Shown: positions 19,081-29,641, numbered from the stretch's first letter. The stretch is 62,577 bases of DNA from Cyanobacteria bacterium MAG CAR3_bin_5 (GCA_026709085.1 JAPOTR010000021.1:1-62577); one strand, 5' to 3'. Translations and numbers: made by a program. Notes: generated from the letters alone by a model not told the origin.

Positions 19081-19208
19081 GGTTGCCGCAAGTGTTAGAT
19101 GTTACGAACTTCCTTTATTTTGGCTGAATTCAGCCCACGCAGCACGACGAGTACCACAAATTCAGGTAGCATTGGCTACTGAATTACGGTAACAATCCGC
19201 TCAGTCCC

Positions 19209-20210
19209 TCAACGGCTCATGGCCAGCATTCTCTGAATGGGCGCCAAAGCCCGTTGACGCAGGTCTTCCGGTAGTTCAATGCGGGGCTCCAGGGTGTCCA
19301 GGCAGCGCCAGAGCTTGGCCATGGTGTTGCGGCGCATATGGGGGCAGGCGTTGCAACTGCACCCATCCAGTCCCGGCACCTCCAGGAAGGTTTTGCCGGG
19401 CACGGAGCGGCGCATCTGGTGCAGGATGCCGGGCTCCGTCAGGACGATGAACGCCGGGGCGTCGGCGCTGCGGCTATGGCTGAGGAGGCGGCTGGTGGAA
19501 CCAATGAAATCCGCCAGATCCAGCAGGTTTTCCCGACACTCCGGATGGGCAATTACCGCAGCCTCCGGATGGGCTTGTTTCAGGGCCAGAACCGCAGTCT
19601 CGCTGAAGGTTTCGTGGACCATACAGCTTCCCGGCCAGAACACCATGGGGCGGCCGCTCTGTTGCTGTACCCACCGGCCCAGATTGCGGTCCGGGGCAAA
19701 GAGGATGGGTTGGTCTTCCGGCAACCGGCGCACCAGGTCCACGGCGTTGCTGCTGGTGCAGATCAAGTCACTCTGGGCCTTGATGGCCGCTGACGTATTG
19801 ATGTAGCTCACCACCAGATGGTCCGGGTATCGGGCCCGGAAGCTGGCGAAGGCGTCGGGGGGACAGCTTTCCGCCAGGGAGCAGCCGGCCTCCAGGTCGG
19901 GAAGCAGCACCAGCCGCGAGGGGTTCAGGATTTTGGCGGTCTCCGCCATGAAGTGAACCCCGCAGAATACAATCACCTCCGCATCCGTCTCGGCGGCCCG
20001 CCGGGAAAGTTCCAGGGAGTCGCCCGTACAGTCGGCAATGTCCTGGATCTCCGGTTCCTGGTAGTAGTGGGCCAGGATGACGGCCCGCCGACGCTTCCTC
20101 AACTCCCCGATGGCTGCCGGAAGATCCGCCGGGCTGGGGCCATGGTCCAACCCCTGAACCAACCTGGGGTGCTCGTCCAACGGTGGCGCTGCGGCAAACA
20201 CGAGAGACAA
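19209..20210 (-). CDS. nadA: Quinolinate synthase
   Basis: Condenses iminoaspartate with dihydroxyacetone phosphate to quinolinate, in de novo NAD synthesis. 333 residues. The three [4Fe-4S] cysteines are present in [12 protein letters not shown] (about 112), PGSCMVHE (about 195) and the [10 protein letters not shown] cluster (about 287). The active-site HYYQ motif ([12 protein letters not shown]) and the THFM-like VHFMAETAK are also seen. Divergent from the metallophosphoesterase gene. Confidence 0.95.
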   Translation of the reverse strand: MSLVFAAAPPLDEHPRLVQGLDHGPSPADLPAAIGELRKRRRAVILAHYYQEPEIQDIADCTGDSLELSRRAAETDAEVIVFCGVHFMAETAKILNPSRLVLLPDLEAGCSLAESCPPDAFASFRARYPDHLVVSYINTSAAIKAQSDLICTSSNAVDLVRRLPEDQPILFAPDRNLGRWVQQQSGRPMVFWPGSCMVHETFSETAVLALKQAHPEAAVIAHPECRENLLDLADFIGSTSRLLSHSRSADAPAFIVLTEPGILHQMRRSVPGKTFLEVPGLDGCSCNACPHMRRNTMAKLWRCLDTLEPRIELPEDLRQRALAPIQRMLAMSR

Positions 20211-20261
20211 AACCAGTCAAGATGCTGAAGCCTAGCCAAGTCTTGAATGGGCCGCCGCCCC

Positions 20262-21101
20262 ATGCGGATTGCCATTGCCGGCGATTTACACGGGCTCTGG
20301 GATGCCGTTGATGAGCGCATCCTGGAGCGGCTGGATCCGGACGTGGTGCTGATGGTGGGCGACCTGGGGGAAGGGGAAGACCGCATGAGTCGGATGGTGG
20401 CAAGACTTCCCGTTCCCGTGGCCTGTGTGCTGGGCAACCATGATGCTGCCCGCGATGGGCGCGGCGAGGTGTTGCGCCGCCAGTTGACGTTGCTGGGGGA
20501 CGCGCATTGCGGCTGGGGCCTGCGGCGGCTGGATCCCCCTGGCCTGGCTGTGGTTGGTGGTCGTCCCGCCAGCTCCGGCGGCGGCTACGTGCTTTCGGCT
20601 GCCGTGCGCTCCGTCTGGGGGCCCGTGCCCCTGGAGACTTCAATTACACGGATCACCACGGCCGCCGCCACCGTATCGGCCCAGGATTCCCTGGTGCTCC
20701 TGGCCCATGTGGGACCAACGGGGTTGGGGAGCGCCGCCCATGATCTCTGCGGTCGGGATTGGCGTCGTCCTGCACGGGACTGGGGCGATCTGGACCTGGC
20801 CGCCGCCATTGTCCGGATCCGACGCTGGCGCCCCATCCCCCTTGTGGTGTTTGGTCATATGCACCATCGCCTTCGGGGGGGCGGCCAGCGGCGCTCCTTC
20901 CTCCTGGATCGTTACAACACGGCCTATCTCAACGCCGCCGTGGTGCCCCGCCATGGCCGGGACGAGCATGGCTGCCCCCTGCGTCATTTCGCCATGGCCC
21001 ATCTGGAGGGCAACCAACTGCTCTGGGCGGCCCATTGCTGGTTTGACGGGGAAGCCACCCTGCGGTGGCAGGAGTGTCTCTATCAGGCCACGGCGGCATG
21101 A
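20262..21101 (+). CDS. Calcineurin-like metallophosphoesterase (TIGR04168-like)
   Basis: A binuclear-metal phosphoesterase of 279 residues. It has the full motif set: GDLHG (about residues 7-11), GDLGE, GNHD, LLAHVGP and GHMHH. The overall pattern, including the internal Gly-rich segment and the C-terminal aromatic strand, resembles the cyanobacterial and plastid family TIGR04168. The substrate is unknown. An ATG at 20247 would add five residues. No Shine-Dalgarno sequence distinguishes the two starts. Confidence 0.85.
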   Translation: MRIAIAGDLHGLWDAVDERILERLDPDVVLMVGDLGEGEDRMSRMVARLPVPVACVLGNHDAARDGRGEVLRRQLTLLGDAHCGWGLRRLDPPGLAVVGGRPASSGGGYVLSAAVRSVWGPVPLETSITRITTAAATVSAQDSLVLLAHVGPTGLGSAAHDLCGRDWRRPARDWGDLDLAAAIVRIRRWRPIPLVVFGHMHHRLRGGGQRRSFLLDRYNTAYLNAAVVPRHGRDEHGCPLRHFAMAHLEGNQLLWAAHCWFDGEATLRWQECLYQATAA

Positions 21102-21333
21102 GGCCCGTGGTTCCCGCCCCTGTCCTGGTGCTCTACGCCTGCATGGCGGGCGCCCGGCAGTTCCCAGTGACTGGGCTGCCCAGACCTGCCGCCTCTCCGC
21201 CATGACTCCCTGGCCACGGATGGCGCCTCAACCGCCCGCCGCCCCCTGGCCGGCGGGCTCAGGGGAAACTCCCTTTTACCTTTTCCTTGTCAAGGGGAAT
21301 AACAGACATTTATTTTAGTGTCCACAGACGCTG

Positions 21334-22167
21334 TTGCCCATGGTTGTCCGCCCTGGCAGTGTTGTGGCTGCAAGCGGGTTTCACCTCAACCTTCGGAGCG
21401 TTCGGCAAGTGTTGCGGAGTCTCTTACCCCTGGCTCTGGCCTGTGTCACCTGCGCCATGCCGGCTGTTGCCGCCGGGAAGTGCCGCCATCTTAATTTTGA
21501 GGTGACTCCTGAACGCAGGGCTCTTCTGAACACCATTCGCTTTGCCGAGGGCACTTGGAAGAACGGGAGCGAGATCGGCTACAGGGTTTTCTATGGAGGC
21601 ACGCTCTTCCAGAAGATGAGCAGCCATCCCAACAAGGTCCATCACAGGCGATATTCCTCCCGTGCAGCAGGGGCCTACCAGTTCCTGCCCGCCACATGGC
21701 GGATGGCGCAAAAAGCCCTCCGGTTAAGAGACTTCCGCCCTAAATCCCAGGATAAAGCCGCTCTCTATTTGATCTGCCGTCGTGAGGCGCTGGGGCTAGC
21801 GGATCGTGGCAGGTTCACGAAGGAGCTTGCCCATCGGTTGGCGCCGGAGTGGGCTTCCTTCCCCAAACACTCCGGCCGCAGTTACTATGGCCAGCCCGTG
21901 CGGTCGTTCCGCTCTCTCCAGACCTTTTACAGGGCGAATCTGGCAGCGGTTCGCCGTGGGAGTCCATCCAGTCCGTCATCGGTTGCCGCCGGGCCGCCAC
22001 CGGCGCTCCCGGTAGCCAACAATCCTTCAACATCCCACCCGAGACCCGACCGGTGGATTCCTGTTGCCACCTCTGCCGATTGTGACGGGGAGTTGATGTG
22101 TCTTCTGGATCACGTGGCCGGGGGTGGGGCGCCCATCCAGCCGGAACGCGTGGTCTCCCGGTCTTAA
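21334..22167 (+). CDS. Secreted muralytic enzyme, lambda-endolysin (GH104) type
   Basis: A 277-residue exported protein. A basic N-terminus and hydrophobic stretch (about 25-47, ending AVAAGKC) look like a signal peptide. The catalytic region resembles the lambda R endolysin fold. It contains IRFAEGT with the catalytic-type Glu, then a Phe/Tyr-rich segment, SSHPN, and the AAGAYQFLPATW motif (GRYQ-L-TW in phage enzymes). It would cleave peptidoglycan glycan strands in the periplasm. The Pro/Ser-rich C-terminus (about 205-277) is low complexity. Cell-wall remodelling is likelier than phage lysis, since no other phage gene is nearby. Confidence 0.8.
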   Translation: MPMVVRPGSVVAASGFHLNLRSVRQVLRSLLPLALACVTCAMPAVAAGKCRHLNFEVTPERRALLNTIRFAEGTWKNGSEIGYRVFYGGTLFQKMSSHPNKVHHRRYSSRAAGAYQFLPATWRMAQKALRLRDFRPKSQDKAALYLICRREALGLADRGRFTKELAHRLAPEWASFPKHSGRSYYGQPVRSFRSLQTFYRANLAAVRRGSPSSPSSVAAGPPPALPVANNPSTSHPRPDRWIPVATSADCDGELMCLLDHVAGGGAPIQPERVVSRS

Positions 22168-22173
22168 GACCGG
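22158..22173. terminator. Palindrome between convergent genes
   Basis: A perfect 16-bp palindrome, CCGGTCTTAAGACCGG. It contains the stop codon of the GH104-type gene and lies 19 bp before the end of the convergent nadK gene. It is short and lacks a strong T-run, so a bidirectional terminator is only a suggestion. Confidence 0.35.
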
Positions 22174-22191
22174 CTGCTTGAATTCCTCTCG

Positions 22192-23121
22192 TCAAAAGCT
22201 GGATGACGACCCGTTGCCGAGACTGCCGGCCCAGTTGAGCTTGCGGCGCAGGGTTTTGAAGTAGGAGGGCTGCTGCTCCAGAACCAGCATCTGGGCATGG
22301 CGTTGGGCCCGTTGCAGAATGCACCGCTGCCGGGGATGGAGAGTGGCGGCGTAGGCCCCGTCTTTCCACAGCTTCACCACCCGGCTGGTTTCCCCCAGAG
22401 GCCAGATGGCCAGGCGGGCCCGGGGGGGCAGCACCACGGCGCGACTGGAGAGGCTCATGGGGCAGATGGGGCTCACCACAATGGCATCGATGCCGGGGTG
22501 GACGATGGGTCCACCGGAAGCAAGGGTGTAGCCGGTGGAGCCGGTGGGGGTGCTCACAATCAGTCCGTCCCCCTGCACCTGGTCCACCACTTCTCCATCC
22601 ACCGCCAGTTCAAGGCGACAGGTGGGGGAGCGGTCATCCAGGCCGGGGCGAAGATAGAAGTCGTTAAGGGCCAGATGGAGATCCCCGACCGGGCCGTAGT
22701 CCAGCGTCCCGTCCCCGTAATCCACGGCCGCCTCCAGCAGCATGGGGCGGGTGACGGCGTAGCGGTCGTTGCGGATGCGCTGCCAGACGCTGTCTTCCCG
22801 GCGCGTGGCTTCCTGCTGGAGCAGGCTGGGGGCATGGGTGAGGAAGCCCAGGTGGCCACCCACGTTGAAGGCCAGTAGTGGAACGTCGTAGGAGGCCAGG
22901 TGACGGGCGGCGCTGAGCACGGTGCCGTCTCCCCCCAGCACCACCGCCAGATCCGGCAGCCCCGTGGCCAGCAACTCCGGGAAGGGGTTGTAGTTGAGAC
23001 CACTGCGGGCAATCTGGCAGGCAACGCCAAAACTGCCCAGTTGTTGGGCACAGAGGTGGCCCCAACGGTCTGCCAGGGGTGTCCCGTCGCGGCAGATCAG
23101 CCAGACAGAGGCGAGCTTCAC
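22192..23121 (-). CDS. nadK: NAD kinase
   Basis: Phosphorylates NAD to NADP, supplying the electron carrier for photosynthesis and biosynthesis. 309 residues. The GGDGT phosphate-binding motif ([14 protein letters not shown]) is at about 62-66, with the conserved NxGxLGFLT segment and the second motif [16 protein letters not shown]. The Ser-rich C-terminus is typical of picocyanobacterial members. Directly upstream lies a decayed toxin gene rather than the ndh operon. Confidence 0.95.
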   Translation of the reverse strand: MKLASVWLICRDGTPLADRWGHLCAQQLGSFGVACQIARSGLNYNPFPELLATGLPDLAVVLGGDGTVLSAARHLASYDVPLLAFNVGGHLGFLTHAPSLLQQEATRREDSVWQRIRNDRYAVTRPMLLEAAVDYGDGTLDYGPVGDLHLALNDFYLRPGLDDRSPTCRLELAVDGEVVDQVQGDGLIVSTPTGSTGYTLASGGPIVHPGIDAIVVSPICPMSLSSRAVVLPPRARLAIWPLGETSRVVKLWKDGAYAATLHPRQRCILQRAQRHAQMLVLEQQPSYFKTLRRKLNWAGSLGNGSSSSF

Positions 23122-23188
23122 AGCAACTCAAACCGGAGGGCAGGGGAAAGTTGGTTCATGCCAGGGGATGGCCCGGCGGGGAAGACCT

Positions 23189-23536
23189 CTAAAGGCCAGC
23201 AGCCTGGAGGATATCCATAATCTGTGTGAAGTCTCCCTCCCTCATGTTCTCCTGTTGGGACTTGATGTAAATCCAGAGGGAAAGAAGAAGCTCGTGGTCA
23301 CAGTAGTAGATGACACGGGCGCCGCCACGTTTGCCACGACCTTGGGCCTGAACCCGTATTTTGAAGACGGGACGTCCATTAACTCTTTTCAGAAGGTGAT
23401 CCTTGCCTGGACCCTGTTTACGTCACAACTCCAGATCTTTTTCAACCTTTTGACGCAAATCTCGATCCTTCTTGAGAAGTGATTGGAGACGCCCCTCAAA
23501 CTCACTGGAATGCTCCCGTCGCCGCTCTATCACCAC
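23189..23536 (-). pseudogene. RelE/HigB-like toxin gene with in-frame stop
   Basis: Read from GTG at 23536 (a second GTG follows at 23533), 115 codons form a protein resembling RelE/HigB-type ribonuclease toxins. It has an N-terminal helical segment (LLKKDRDLRQKVEKDLE), then RVNGRPVFKIRVQAQGRG, GGARVIYYCDHELLLSLWI and a KSQQENM turn. Codon 38 is TGA (23423-23425), in frame on both sides, so the gene is interrupted by one nonsense change. The sequence is otherwise well kept. No partner antitoxin was found; the gene upstream (23564-24013) does not look like one. Confidence 0.6.
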
Positions 23537-23563
23537 AGACAGTCGAACCAGTCAAAGCGTTAA

Positions 23564-24013
23564 TCAGGCAATGCCGTGGGCAGCCAACTGCGCCATGATG
23601 CCGGCCCTGACCTCAGGGCTACCGGACAGGGCAGCAGTCTCGCCGATGTCTTCCACCTCGCAAATCAGGTTTTCCAGTTGGGACAGAACCAGGCCGTTCA
23701 GTGGCAATAGCAGCCTCAAGCGTCGTCCCAGGCGACAGCGCTGCTCATAGAAGCTATCAAGGCACTGCGCGAGGTTCCCGCAGCGCCTGGCAATTCTCCT
23801 CAGTTCGGCCAGCCCCTCGTCACCATCAAACGGTTCCTGGTTCATGTAGGAGGTGAGCCGCCGGGTTTTCCAGTGGGCAACTCCCATCATCAAGAGCAAC
23901 CGAACGTCGAGAACATTGACGAGTGTCAACAGAAGAGCCAACTGAACAAGCTTCAGAACCCTGCTCATCCTTTTGCGGGCAGCAGGTTTCCGAGCGGCCC
24001 GTTCCAACGCCAC
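23564..24013 (-). CDS. Hypothetical protein with N-terminal membrane segment
   Basis: A 149-residue protein of no recognised family. A basic N-terminus (about 1-20) precedes a hydrophobic segment (VLKLVQLALLLTLVNVLDVRLLLMMGV, about 20-45). A soluble helical region with Arg and Leu pairs follows, then an acidic segment (LICEVEDIGETAALSG). The start may lie at the internal Met before SRVLKL (residue 16). It lies upstream of the decayed toxin gene on the same strand, with 27 bp between them. No function is assigned. Confidence 0.5.
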   Translation of the reverse strand: MALERAARKPAARKRMSRVLKLVQLALLLTLVNVLDVRLLLMMGVAHWKTRRLTSYMNQEPFDGDEGLAELRRIARRCGNLAQCLDSFYEQRCRLGRRLRLLLPLNGLVLSQLENLICEVEDIGETAALSGSPEVRAGIMAQLAAHGIA

Positions 24014-24134
24014 TACCCTGCTTAGTGCTCCAGTGGCGGCGTCAATAGAGCCAATTCCAAAGTGGCCTCTGCCGTTGCCATTGCCGCTTGATCAGCCTCG
24101 AAGCCAAGTATAGCCGGCAAGGGAAGGCAGCGGG

Positions 24135-24455
24135 CTACCACCGCAACAGGTTGAACTGCTCCATGTCCACCGTGTCGCGGTTGCGGTAGAGGGAGAGGAG
24201 AATGGCCAACCCCACGGCGGCCTCGGCGGCGGCCACAGTGATGATAAATACGGCAAACACTTGGCCCCGCACCTGGGCCCCGTCCAGATAACTGGAGAAG
24301 GCCATCATGTTCAGGTTGACGGCATTGAGCATGAGTTCGATGCTCATCAGCACCCGCACCGCATTGCGGCTGTTGATCAGCCCCCAGACGCCGATGCAGA
24401 AGAGCATGGCGGCAACCACCAGGTAGGCCTGAAGGGGAATGTCGGTGACGGTCAT
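24135..24455 (-). CDS. ndhE: NAD(P)H-quinone oxidoreductase subunit 4L
   Basis: Small three-helix membrane subunit of NDH-1, homologous to NuoK, part of the proton-pumping membrane arm in the thylakoid. 106 residues. Conserved membrane glutamates lie in [13 protein letters not shown] and the AEAAVGLAI segment. Last gene of the ndhA-I-G-E cluster. Its start overlaps the ndhG stop by 4 bp (ATGA), consistent with translational coupling. Confidence 0.95.
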   Translation of the reverse strand: MTVTDIPLQAYLVVAAMLFCIGVWGLINSRNAVRVLMSIELMLNAVNLNMMAFSSYLDGAQVRGQVFAVFIITVAAAEAAVGLAILLSLYRNRDTVDMEQFNLLRW

Positions 24456-25078
24456 TGTGGGGAAGGGGCTGATGGAGAGGAGCCGCCCTGACTGGGGAGA
24501 ACGGGTGTGCGCTGTCGCTCCAGAAGGGCTTGGTCCGCGGGCTCGCCGGTGACCACGTCCCGGGCCAGCACGTCCCGGCGGGCCAGGACGATGGCGCCGA
24601 TCATGGCCATCAACAACAGCACCGAGGCCACCTCGAAGGGCAGCAGATAGTCCGTAAAGAAGTGCTCGCCAATGCGGATGAGGGCCTCTTCACCGATGGA
24701 CGGAGGGCCTGGGAGCTCCCAGGGGGTGGTGAGGGCCACCTCCACAAGGAGAGCCAGCAGTCCCAGGCAGACCACCACCGAAAGCAGGCGACGCAGCAGC
24801 AGCCCTCCCATGGGTTCCATGGGTTGACGCTTATTCACCAGCATGATGGCAAAGAGGATCAACACGTTGACGGCGCCCACGTAGACCAGCACCTGGGCAG
24901 CGGCCACGAAGCTGGCGTTGAGCAGCAGGTAGAGGCCGGCCATGGACAGCAGCACGCCACCCAGGAGAAAGGCGGAATAGACCACGTTGGGGAGCAGCAC
25001 CACCCCCAAGGCCCCCAGGAGCAGGGCGCCGGAGAGCAGCAGGAAGCAGACGAGCTGGGTGGAGAGCGCAAGGCTCAT
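24452..25078 (-). CDS. ndhG: NAD(P)H-quinone oxidoreductase subunit 6
   Basis: NuoJ-like membrane subunit of NDH-1, about 208 residues with five predicted spans. Recognisable segments include [25 protein letters not shown] and the pi-bulge region [18 protein letters not shown]. The C-terminus ([15 protein letters not shown]) is hydrophilic. The ATG at 25078 overlaps the ndhI stop by 4 bp. The open frame continues far upstream but only across ndhI. Confidence 0.95.
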   Translation of the reverse strand: MSLALSTQLVCFLLLSGALLLGALGVVLLPNVVYSAFLLGGVLLSMAGLYLLLNASFVAAAQVLVYVGAVNVLILFAIMLVNKRQPMEPMGGLLLRRLLSVVVCLGLLALLVEVALTTPWELPGPPSIGEEALIRIGEHFFTDYLLPFEVASVLLLMAMIGAIVLARRDVLARDVVTGEPADQALLERQRTPVLPSQGGSSPSAPSPQ

Positions 25079-25674
25079 GGTTGGGAATCCTCCTTGGTAT
25101 TCGCTGCCGCCACCTCCTGGGGCAACTGTCCGGCGCGCCGCTCCCGGTCGGGCACCCCATGGGGATCCACAGCCCCTTTGGGCAGGTAGGCCAGCTCCCG
25201 CAGGGGCTGCACCGCAGGATCCATGGTGACGCTGGTGGGGAGCCGGCCCAGGGCCACGTTGTCGAAGTTGAGGCTGTGGCGGTCGAAGGCGGCCAACTCG
25301 TATTCCTCCGTCATGGAGAGGCAGTTGGTGGGGCAGTATTCCACGCAGTTGCCGCAGAAGATGCAGACGCCAAAGTCGATGGAGTAGTTCTTCAGTTGCT
25401 TTTTCTTGGTCTCCTTGTTCATCACCCAGTCCACCACCGGCAAGTTGATGGGGCAGACCCGGACGCACACCTCACAGGCGATGCACTTGTCGAACTCGAA
25501 ATGAATCCGACCGCGATACCGCTCGGAGGGGATCAGCTTCTCGTAGGGATACTGGACCGTCACCGGGCGGCGGCGCATGTGGTCGAAGGTGACCGCCAAC
25601 CCCTGGGTGATGCCCCTGGCTGCAGCGGCAGCCTCGCGGCTGTAATCACCCACCTGCTTGAGAAATCCGAACAT
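25075..25674 (-). CDS. ndhI: NAD(P)H-quinone oxidoreductase subunit I
   Basis: Peripheral-arm subunit of NDH-1 that carries two [4Fe-4S] clusters passing electrons from ferredoxin to plastoquinone. 199 residues. The two cluster motifs are [12 protein letters not shown] and [12 protein letters not shown]. The N-terminal region ([37 protein letters not shown], given here as two parts: [13 protein letters not shown] and [13 protein letters not shown]) is typical. Located between ndhA and ndhG, with a 4-bp overlap with the latter. Confidence 0.96.
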   Translation of the reverse strand: MFGFLKQVGDYSREAAAAARGITQGLAVTFDHMRRRPVTVQYPYEKLIPSERYRGRIHFEFDKCIACEVCVRVCPINLPVVDWVMNKETKKKQLKNYSIDFGVCIFCGNCVEYCPTNCLSMTEEYELAAFDRHSLNFDNVALGRLPTSVTMDPAVQPLRELAYLPKGAVDPHGVPDRERRAGQLPQEVAAANTKEDSQP

Positions 25675-25716
25675 GGTGACACCGGGGAGGAGAGAGACGT
25701 GGGCTGACGGATGTCA

Positions 25717-26823
25717 TCAGCCACTGAAGATTGTAGGAAAAACCAGCTTCAGGGCGGCGGTGAGCAGGAGATTGACCAGGGCGATGGGCAGCAGGAACTT
25801 CCAGCCGAAGTCCAGCAGTTGGTCGATGCGCACCCGGGGCGTGGTCCAACGCAGCAGGATGGCGAAAAACACCAGCAGAAACGCCTTGAGCACCGTGGTG
25901 ACAATGCCCACCGAGGCCGTCACCACTTGCACCAGCGGGGAACTCAACGGCTGGTGCAGCACCGTGGCCAGCCATTCCACCGGCAGGGGGAATCCCCAGC
26001 CCCCCAGGTAGAGCACCGCCACCAACAGACCGGAGAGCACCAGATTGATGTAGCTGCCCAGGTAGAAGAGGGCAAATTTCATGCCGGCGTATTCCGTTTG
26101 ATACCCCGCCACCAGCTCCTCTTCCGCCTCCGGCAGATCGAAGGGGGCCCGCTCGCATTCGGCGATGACGCAGATCCAGAAAACGAGAAAACCCACCGGC
26201 TGGCGCCAGATGTTCCAACTGAGCAGGCCGGCGCTGTTCTGTTGTTGAACGATCTCCACCGTGCTGAGGGAGTTGCTGAGCATGACCACCGCCAGCACCG
26301 CCAGGGCCAGGGGCACTTCGTAGCTGATGGATTGGGCCGCCGCCCGCAGCCCCCCCAGCAAGGCGTATTTGTTGTTGCTGGAGTAGCCGGACATGAGCAG
26401 GCCGATGGGCTGGATGCTGCTGAGGGCAATCCAGAGGAAGATGCCCACCCCCACGTTGCTGATCAGGAGGTTCTGGCCAAAGGGGACGATCAGCCAGGAG
26501 AGAATCACCGGCACCAGCACCAGCACCGGCCCCAGGGTGAAGAGCAGGCTATCGGCCCGGGCGGGAATCACGTCTTCCTTCACCAGCAGTTTGAGGCCGT
26601 CGGCGAGGGGCTGAAGAATGCCCAGGGGGCCTGCGTATTCCGGGCCGATGCGCTGCTGCACGGCCGCCGACACCTTGCGCTCCATCCAGACACTGGCCAG
26701 AACCCCTACCAGGGCGGCTGCCAGCACCAGCAGCATGGGCAGGGGCAACCAGAGGGCATGGGCCAGGTCGGGGGCCAGCCCCCATCCCTCAAGCACGGCT
26801 TGAAATCCTCCCGCCAGATCCAT
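25717..26823 (-). CDS. ndhA: NAD(P)H-quinone oxidoreductase subunit 1
   Basis: NuoH-like membrane subunit at the interface of the two arms of NDH-1, close to the quinone site. About 368 residues with eight spans. Highly conserved pieces include [32 protein letters not shown] and the acidic loop [18 protein letters not shown], which faces the quinone channel. The ATG at 26823 gives the usual length. The open frame extends upstream to 26904, almost meeting the gltA stop. First gene of the cluster, 42 bp from ndhI. Confidence 0.95.
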   Translation of the reverse strand: MDLAGGFQAVLEGWGLAPDLAHALWLPLPMLLVLAAALVGVLASVWMERKVSAAVQQRIGPEYAGPLGILQPLADGLKLLVKEDVIPARADSLLFTLGPVLVLVPVILSWLIVPFGQNLLISNVGVGIFLWIALSSIQPIGLLMSGYSSNNKYALLGGLRAAAQSISYEVPLALAVLAVVMLSNSLSTVEIVQQQNSAGLLSWNIWRQPVGFLVFWICVIAECERAPFDLPEAEEELVAGYQTEYAGMKFALFYLGSYINLVLSGLLVAVLYLGGWGFPLPVEWLATVLHQPLSSPLVQVVTASVGIVTTVLKAFLLVFFAILLRWTTPRVRIDQLLDFGWKFLLPIALVNLLLTAALKLVFPTIFSG

Positions 26824-26905
26824 GTCGCCACTGGACAAGGTGGCGAAAGGCAGCCGGAGGGGCGCCATTGGCATCATGGGTGGGGCTGTTGCGGTTGGGG
26901 TCAAT

Positions 26906-28075
26906 CTACTCGGAAGCCGCTCCCCGTTCCCGGCGGGATTGCCAGGGGCGCGGGTCTACGCCTGTGTACACCTGTGACGGGCGAAAGATGCGGTTGGCGC
27001 CCAGTTGCTCTTTCCAATGGGCCAGCCAGCCCGCCACCCGGGCAACGGCGAACAGGGGGGTGAACAGGTCTGCGGGAATGCCGAGCCGGCGATAGACGAG
27101 GCCGGAATAGAAGTCCACATTGGCGTACACCCCTTTCCCGGCCAGCCGTTCTTCCACTTTTTCCTCCAGGAGGTGGGCCAGGGCGTAGGTGGCGTCGCTG
27201 CCGTAGCAGGCGAAAAGCTTTTCCGCCAGTTCCTGGAGGATTCTGGCGCGGGGATCCTTCACCCGGTACACCCGATGCCCGAAACCGGCAATGCGCCGCT
27301 TCTGGGCCAGGCATTGATCCAGGAAGGGCTCCACCCGGTCGGGACTGCCGATTTCATCCAGCATGTCCAGCACGTCTTCGTTGGCGCCGCCGTGGAGCGG
27401 TCCCGCCAGGGTGCCCACTGCGGATGCCACCACCGCATAGGGGTCGGTGAGGGTGCTGGCGGTGACCCTGGCGCTGAAGGTGCTGGCATTGAGGCTGTGT
27501 TCGGCGTGGAGAATGAGACAGGCATCCAGGACTCTGGCCGCCAGGGGCTCCGGCTCCTTCTCGCTGAGCATGTAGAGGAAGTTGGCGGCATAGGAGAGAT
27601 CGTCCCGGGGGCGGATGGGGTCCAGTCCCTTGCGAATCAACTGGAACGCCGCCACCATGGTGGGAATCTTGGCCACCAGCCGCACCACGGCCTGGCGGAT
27701 GTAGAGGGGATCGTCCAGCACCCGCCGGGAATAGAACAGACCCAGGGCGGCGGCGCTGGCCTGGAGCGCATCCATGGGGTGACCGCTTTCCGGGAAGCAC
27801 TTCATCACGTCCCGGATGCGGAACTTGATGCGCCGATGGGTAGAGACGTCGTTCTCGAAGTCCTGCAGCTCCCGGACGCCGGGAAGTTCGCCCCAGATGA
27901 GCAGGTGGGTGGTTTCGAGGAAGTTGCTGTAGCGCACAAGGTCCTCAATGGCGTAGCCCCGATAGAGGAGGGAGCCCGTCGTGCCGTCGATGTGGCAGAT
28001 AGCGGACTGGGCAACGGGAACATCTTCAAGACCAGGCCGAAACTCCACGGCGGCGCAGCAGACAACAGACGCCAT
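26906..28075 (-). CDS. gltA: Citrate synthase
   Basis: Condenses acetyl-CoA with oxaloacetate to citrate. In picocyanobacteria it feeds 2-oxoglutarate formation for nitrogen assimilation. 389 residues, the type II dimeric size common in cyanobacteria. Catalytic motifs are [20 protein letters not shown] and [13 protein letters not shown]. The start at 28075 is the natural one. The frame upstream to 28258 lacks family similarity. It runs just upstream of ndhA on the same strand and is divergent from hrcA. Confidence 0.95.
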   Translation of the reverse strand: MASVVCCAAVEFRPGLEDVPVAQSAICHIDGTTGSLLYRGYAIEDLVRYSNFLETTHLLIWGELPGVRELQDFENDVSTHRRIKFRIRDVMKCFPESGHPMDALQASAAALGLFYSRRVLDDPLYIRQAVVRLVAKIPTMVAAFQLIRKGLDPIRPRDDLSYAANFLYMLSEKEPEPLAARVLDACLILHAEHSLNASTFSARVTASTLTDPYAVVASAVGTLAGPLHGGANEDVLDMLDEIGSPDRVEPFLDQCLAQKRRIAGFGHRVYRVKDPRARILQELAEKLFACYGSDATYALAHLLEEKVEERLAGKGVYANVDFYSGLVYRRLGIPADLFTPLFAVARVAGWLAHWKEQLGANRIFRPSQVYTGVDPRPWQSRRERGAASE

Positions 28076-28214
28076 TGTGGTCCATGGGGCGTCCCCTGCC
28101 GACGCCAGGACCCGAACCGCCGGCCTCCGGGCCTGCACTCCGTATCTCTCCTTACCGAAAACCATCTCCGCCACCCCCGAGACTTTTACATTCGTTCCAG
28201 CATCGGACTTCCCC

Positions 28215-29243
28215 TTGGCGCTCCTCAGCCCACGGCAGCAGCAGGTGCTCAGGGCCACGGTGCGCCATTACATCGACACGGTGGAGCCGGTGAGCAGCGG
28301 CGCACTGGTGCAACGGTTTCACCTGAACGCCAGTCCGGCCACCGTCCGCAACGCCATGGTGTGGCTGGAGCGCCAGGGCTTGCTGCGCCAGCCCCACACG
28401 TCCGCAGGCCGGATTCCCAGTCAGCAGGGCTATCGCCACTACGTGGACGCCCTCCTGCCCCATGGCGGCTCCCAGGTGCAACGGCTGCAACGGGAACTGA
28501 ACAGCCTGGGATTGCAGGTCCAGTGGGCCGCCCTGGACGACCTCTTGCGCATTCTGGCGGGACGGCTGGCGGACCTGACCGGGTTGCTGGCCCTGATTAC
28601 CCGCCCCACTCCCCCCACACCCCGGCTGCGCACCATGCGCCTGGTGCCCAGCGGCGAGCGGCTGGTGCTGATGATGGTGGACTGGGGCGGCAACGTGGTG
28701 ACGCTCAATATCCGCCATCCCCCTGTTCTGCCCCGGGAGGTGCTCCTGTTGGAGCGCTGGCTGGAGCGCCAGCTTCAGGCGGGGGGGCGGATTGACTGGC
28801 AGGCCCTCCCCTCCCAGGGTCGGAGCCTGGGGCGACCGGTGCAACTGGCCGTTGACAACCATCTCCGCCAGTCCCCCCTGGCGGTGGACGGCATGGTGGC
28901 CGTGGGTTTCGGGGGACTCATCGCCCAGCCGGAGTTTCGCCAGGCCCGCCACAACCTCCGTGACCTGCTCCAACTGGTGGAAGAGCGGCCCGAGGAGTTG
29001 TTGAAGGAGCAGCCCCAACAGTGCTCCACGGTTCTCGGGGCGCCGCGATTGCAGCACGTGAGCATTGGTCGGGAGCACAAAACCCCCACACTGGCCACCT
29101 GTGGACTGGTGAAGGTTCCCTACGACGGTCATCGGGGAACCCGGGGCTGGGTGGCCGTCCTCGGCCCCATGCGCATGGCCTACGAAACCATTATCGGCTC
29201 GGCCCACACTGTGGCCACCGTGCTGGAGCGACTACTGACGTAA
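28215..29243 (+). CDS. hrcA: Heat-inducible transcription repressor HrcA
   Basis: Repressor that binds CIRCE operators upstream of groESL and dnaK-type genes and is stabilised by GroEL. About 342 residues. The winged-helix DNA-binding domain covers about 1-85 (RQQQVLRATVRHYIDTVEPV, then ATVRNAMVWLERQGLLRQPHTSAGRIPS). The C-terminal GAF-like dimerisation region holds VGFGGLIAQPEFRQ and GREHKTPTLATCGLV. No ATG fits. The TTG at 28215 gives the right N-terminus, but the start remains uncertain. No CIRCE element was seen near the gene. Confidence 0.88.
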   Translation: MALLSPRQQQVLRATVRHYIDTVEPVSSGALVQRFHLNASPATVRNAMVWLERQGLLRQPHTSAGRIPSQQGYRHYVDALLPHGGSQVQRLQRELNSLGLQVQWAALDDLLRILAGRLADLTGLLALITRPTPPTPRLRTMRLVPSGERLVLMMVDWGGNVVTLNIRHPPVLPREVLLLERWLERQLQAGGRIDWQALPSQGRSLGRPVQLAVDNHLRQSPLAVDGMVAVGFGGLIAQPEFRQARHNLRDLLQLVEERPEELLKEQPQQCSTVLGAPRLQHVSIGREHKTPTLATCGLVKVPYDGHRGTRGWVAVLGPMRMAYETIIGSAHTVATVLERLLT

Positions 29244-29536
29244 CCAACCCCATGCCTTCCCCGCCATGGCGGCCAATCAGAATCGCCAATGGACGCATGG
29301 GAACCGCCAACGCCATCCGGACCATGAAGCGATAGACGAAATAGATGCGCCCATTGCAGAAGCAATGCAAATAACTCTGGAAAAATCTGCTGACTGTATT
29401 ATAATTGGTTCCGGTGGAAAAAGATTGGGCTCTGTGGATGGTTGTGGGGCAATCCCCACCGGCAGAGACCTGATTTCCGCAACCGCCACCCCGTCCCACC
29501 CCTCCATGCTTGAACCTGTTGCCGCTCCATTTGTCC
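29244..29536. other. Gene-poor stretch after hrcA
   Basis: About 290 bp with no convincing gene. A short AT-rich stretch (about 29370-29410) stands out from the GC-rich flanks and may carry promoter elements for the genes that follow. The frames that cross it on both strands have low-complexity, non-family sequences. Confidence 0.35.
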
Positions 29537-29641
29537 ATGACTCTGGATCAACTCCTCACGCTTGTGGTCAGCTTCTTCACGGCGTCGATTGTCCTGGCCC
29601 TCTGGCGGGCTTCTACGGCAACGGGTTCCACCAGCCGCTGA
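29537..29641 (+). CDS. Possible small one-span membrane peptide
   Basis: A 34-residue frame starting MTLDQLLTLVVSFFT, with one hydrophobic span followed by LWRASTATGSTSR. The pattern F-x-x-S-I-x-x-x-x-W in the span loosely resembles PetN, the small cytochrome b6f subunit, but the match is too short to rely on. It may equally be a chance frame. There is no clear Shine-Dalgarno sequence. Confidence 0.3.
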   Translation: MTLDQLLTLVVSFFTASIVLALWRASTATGSTSR

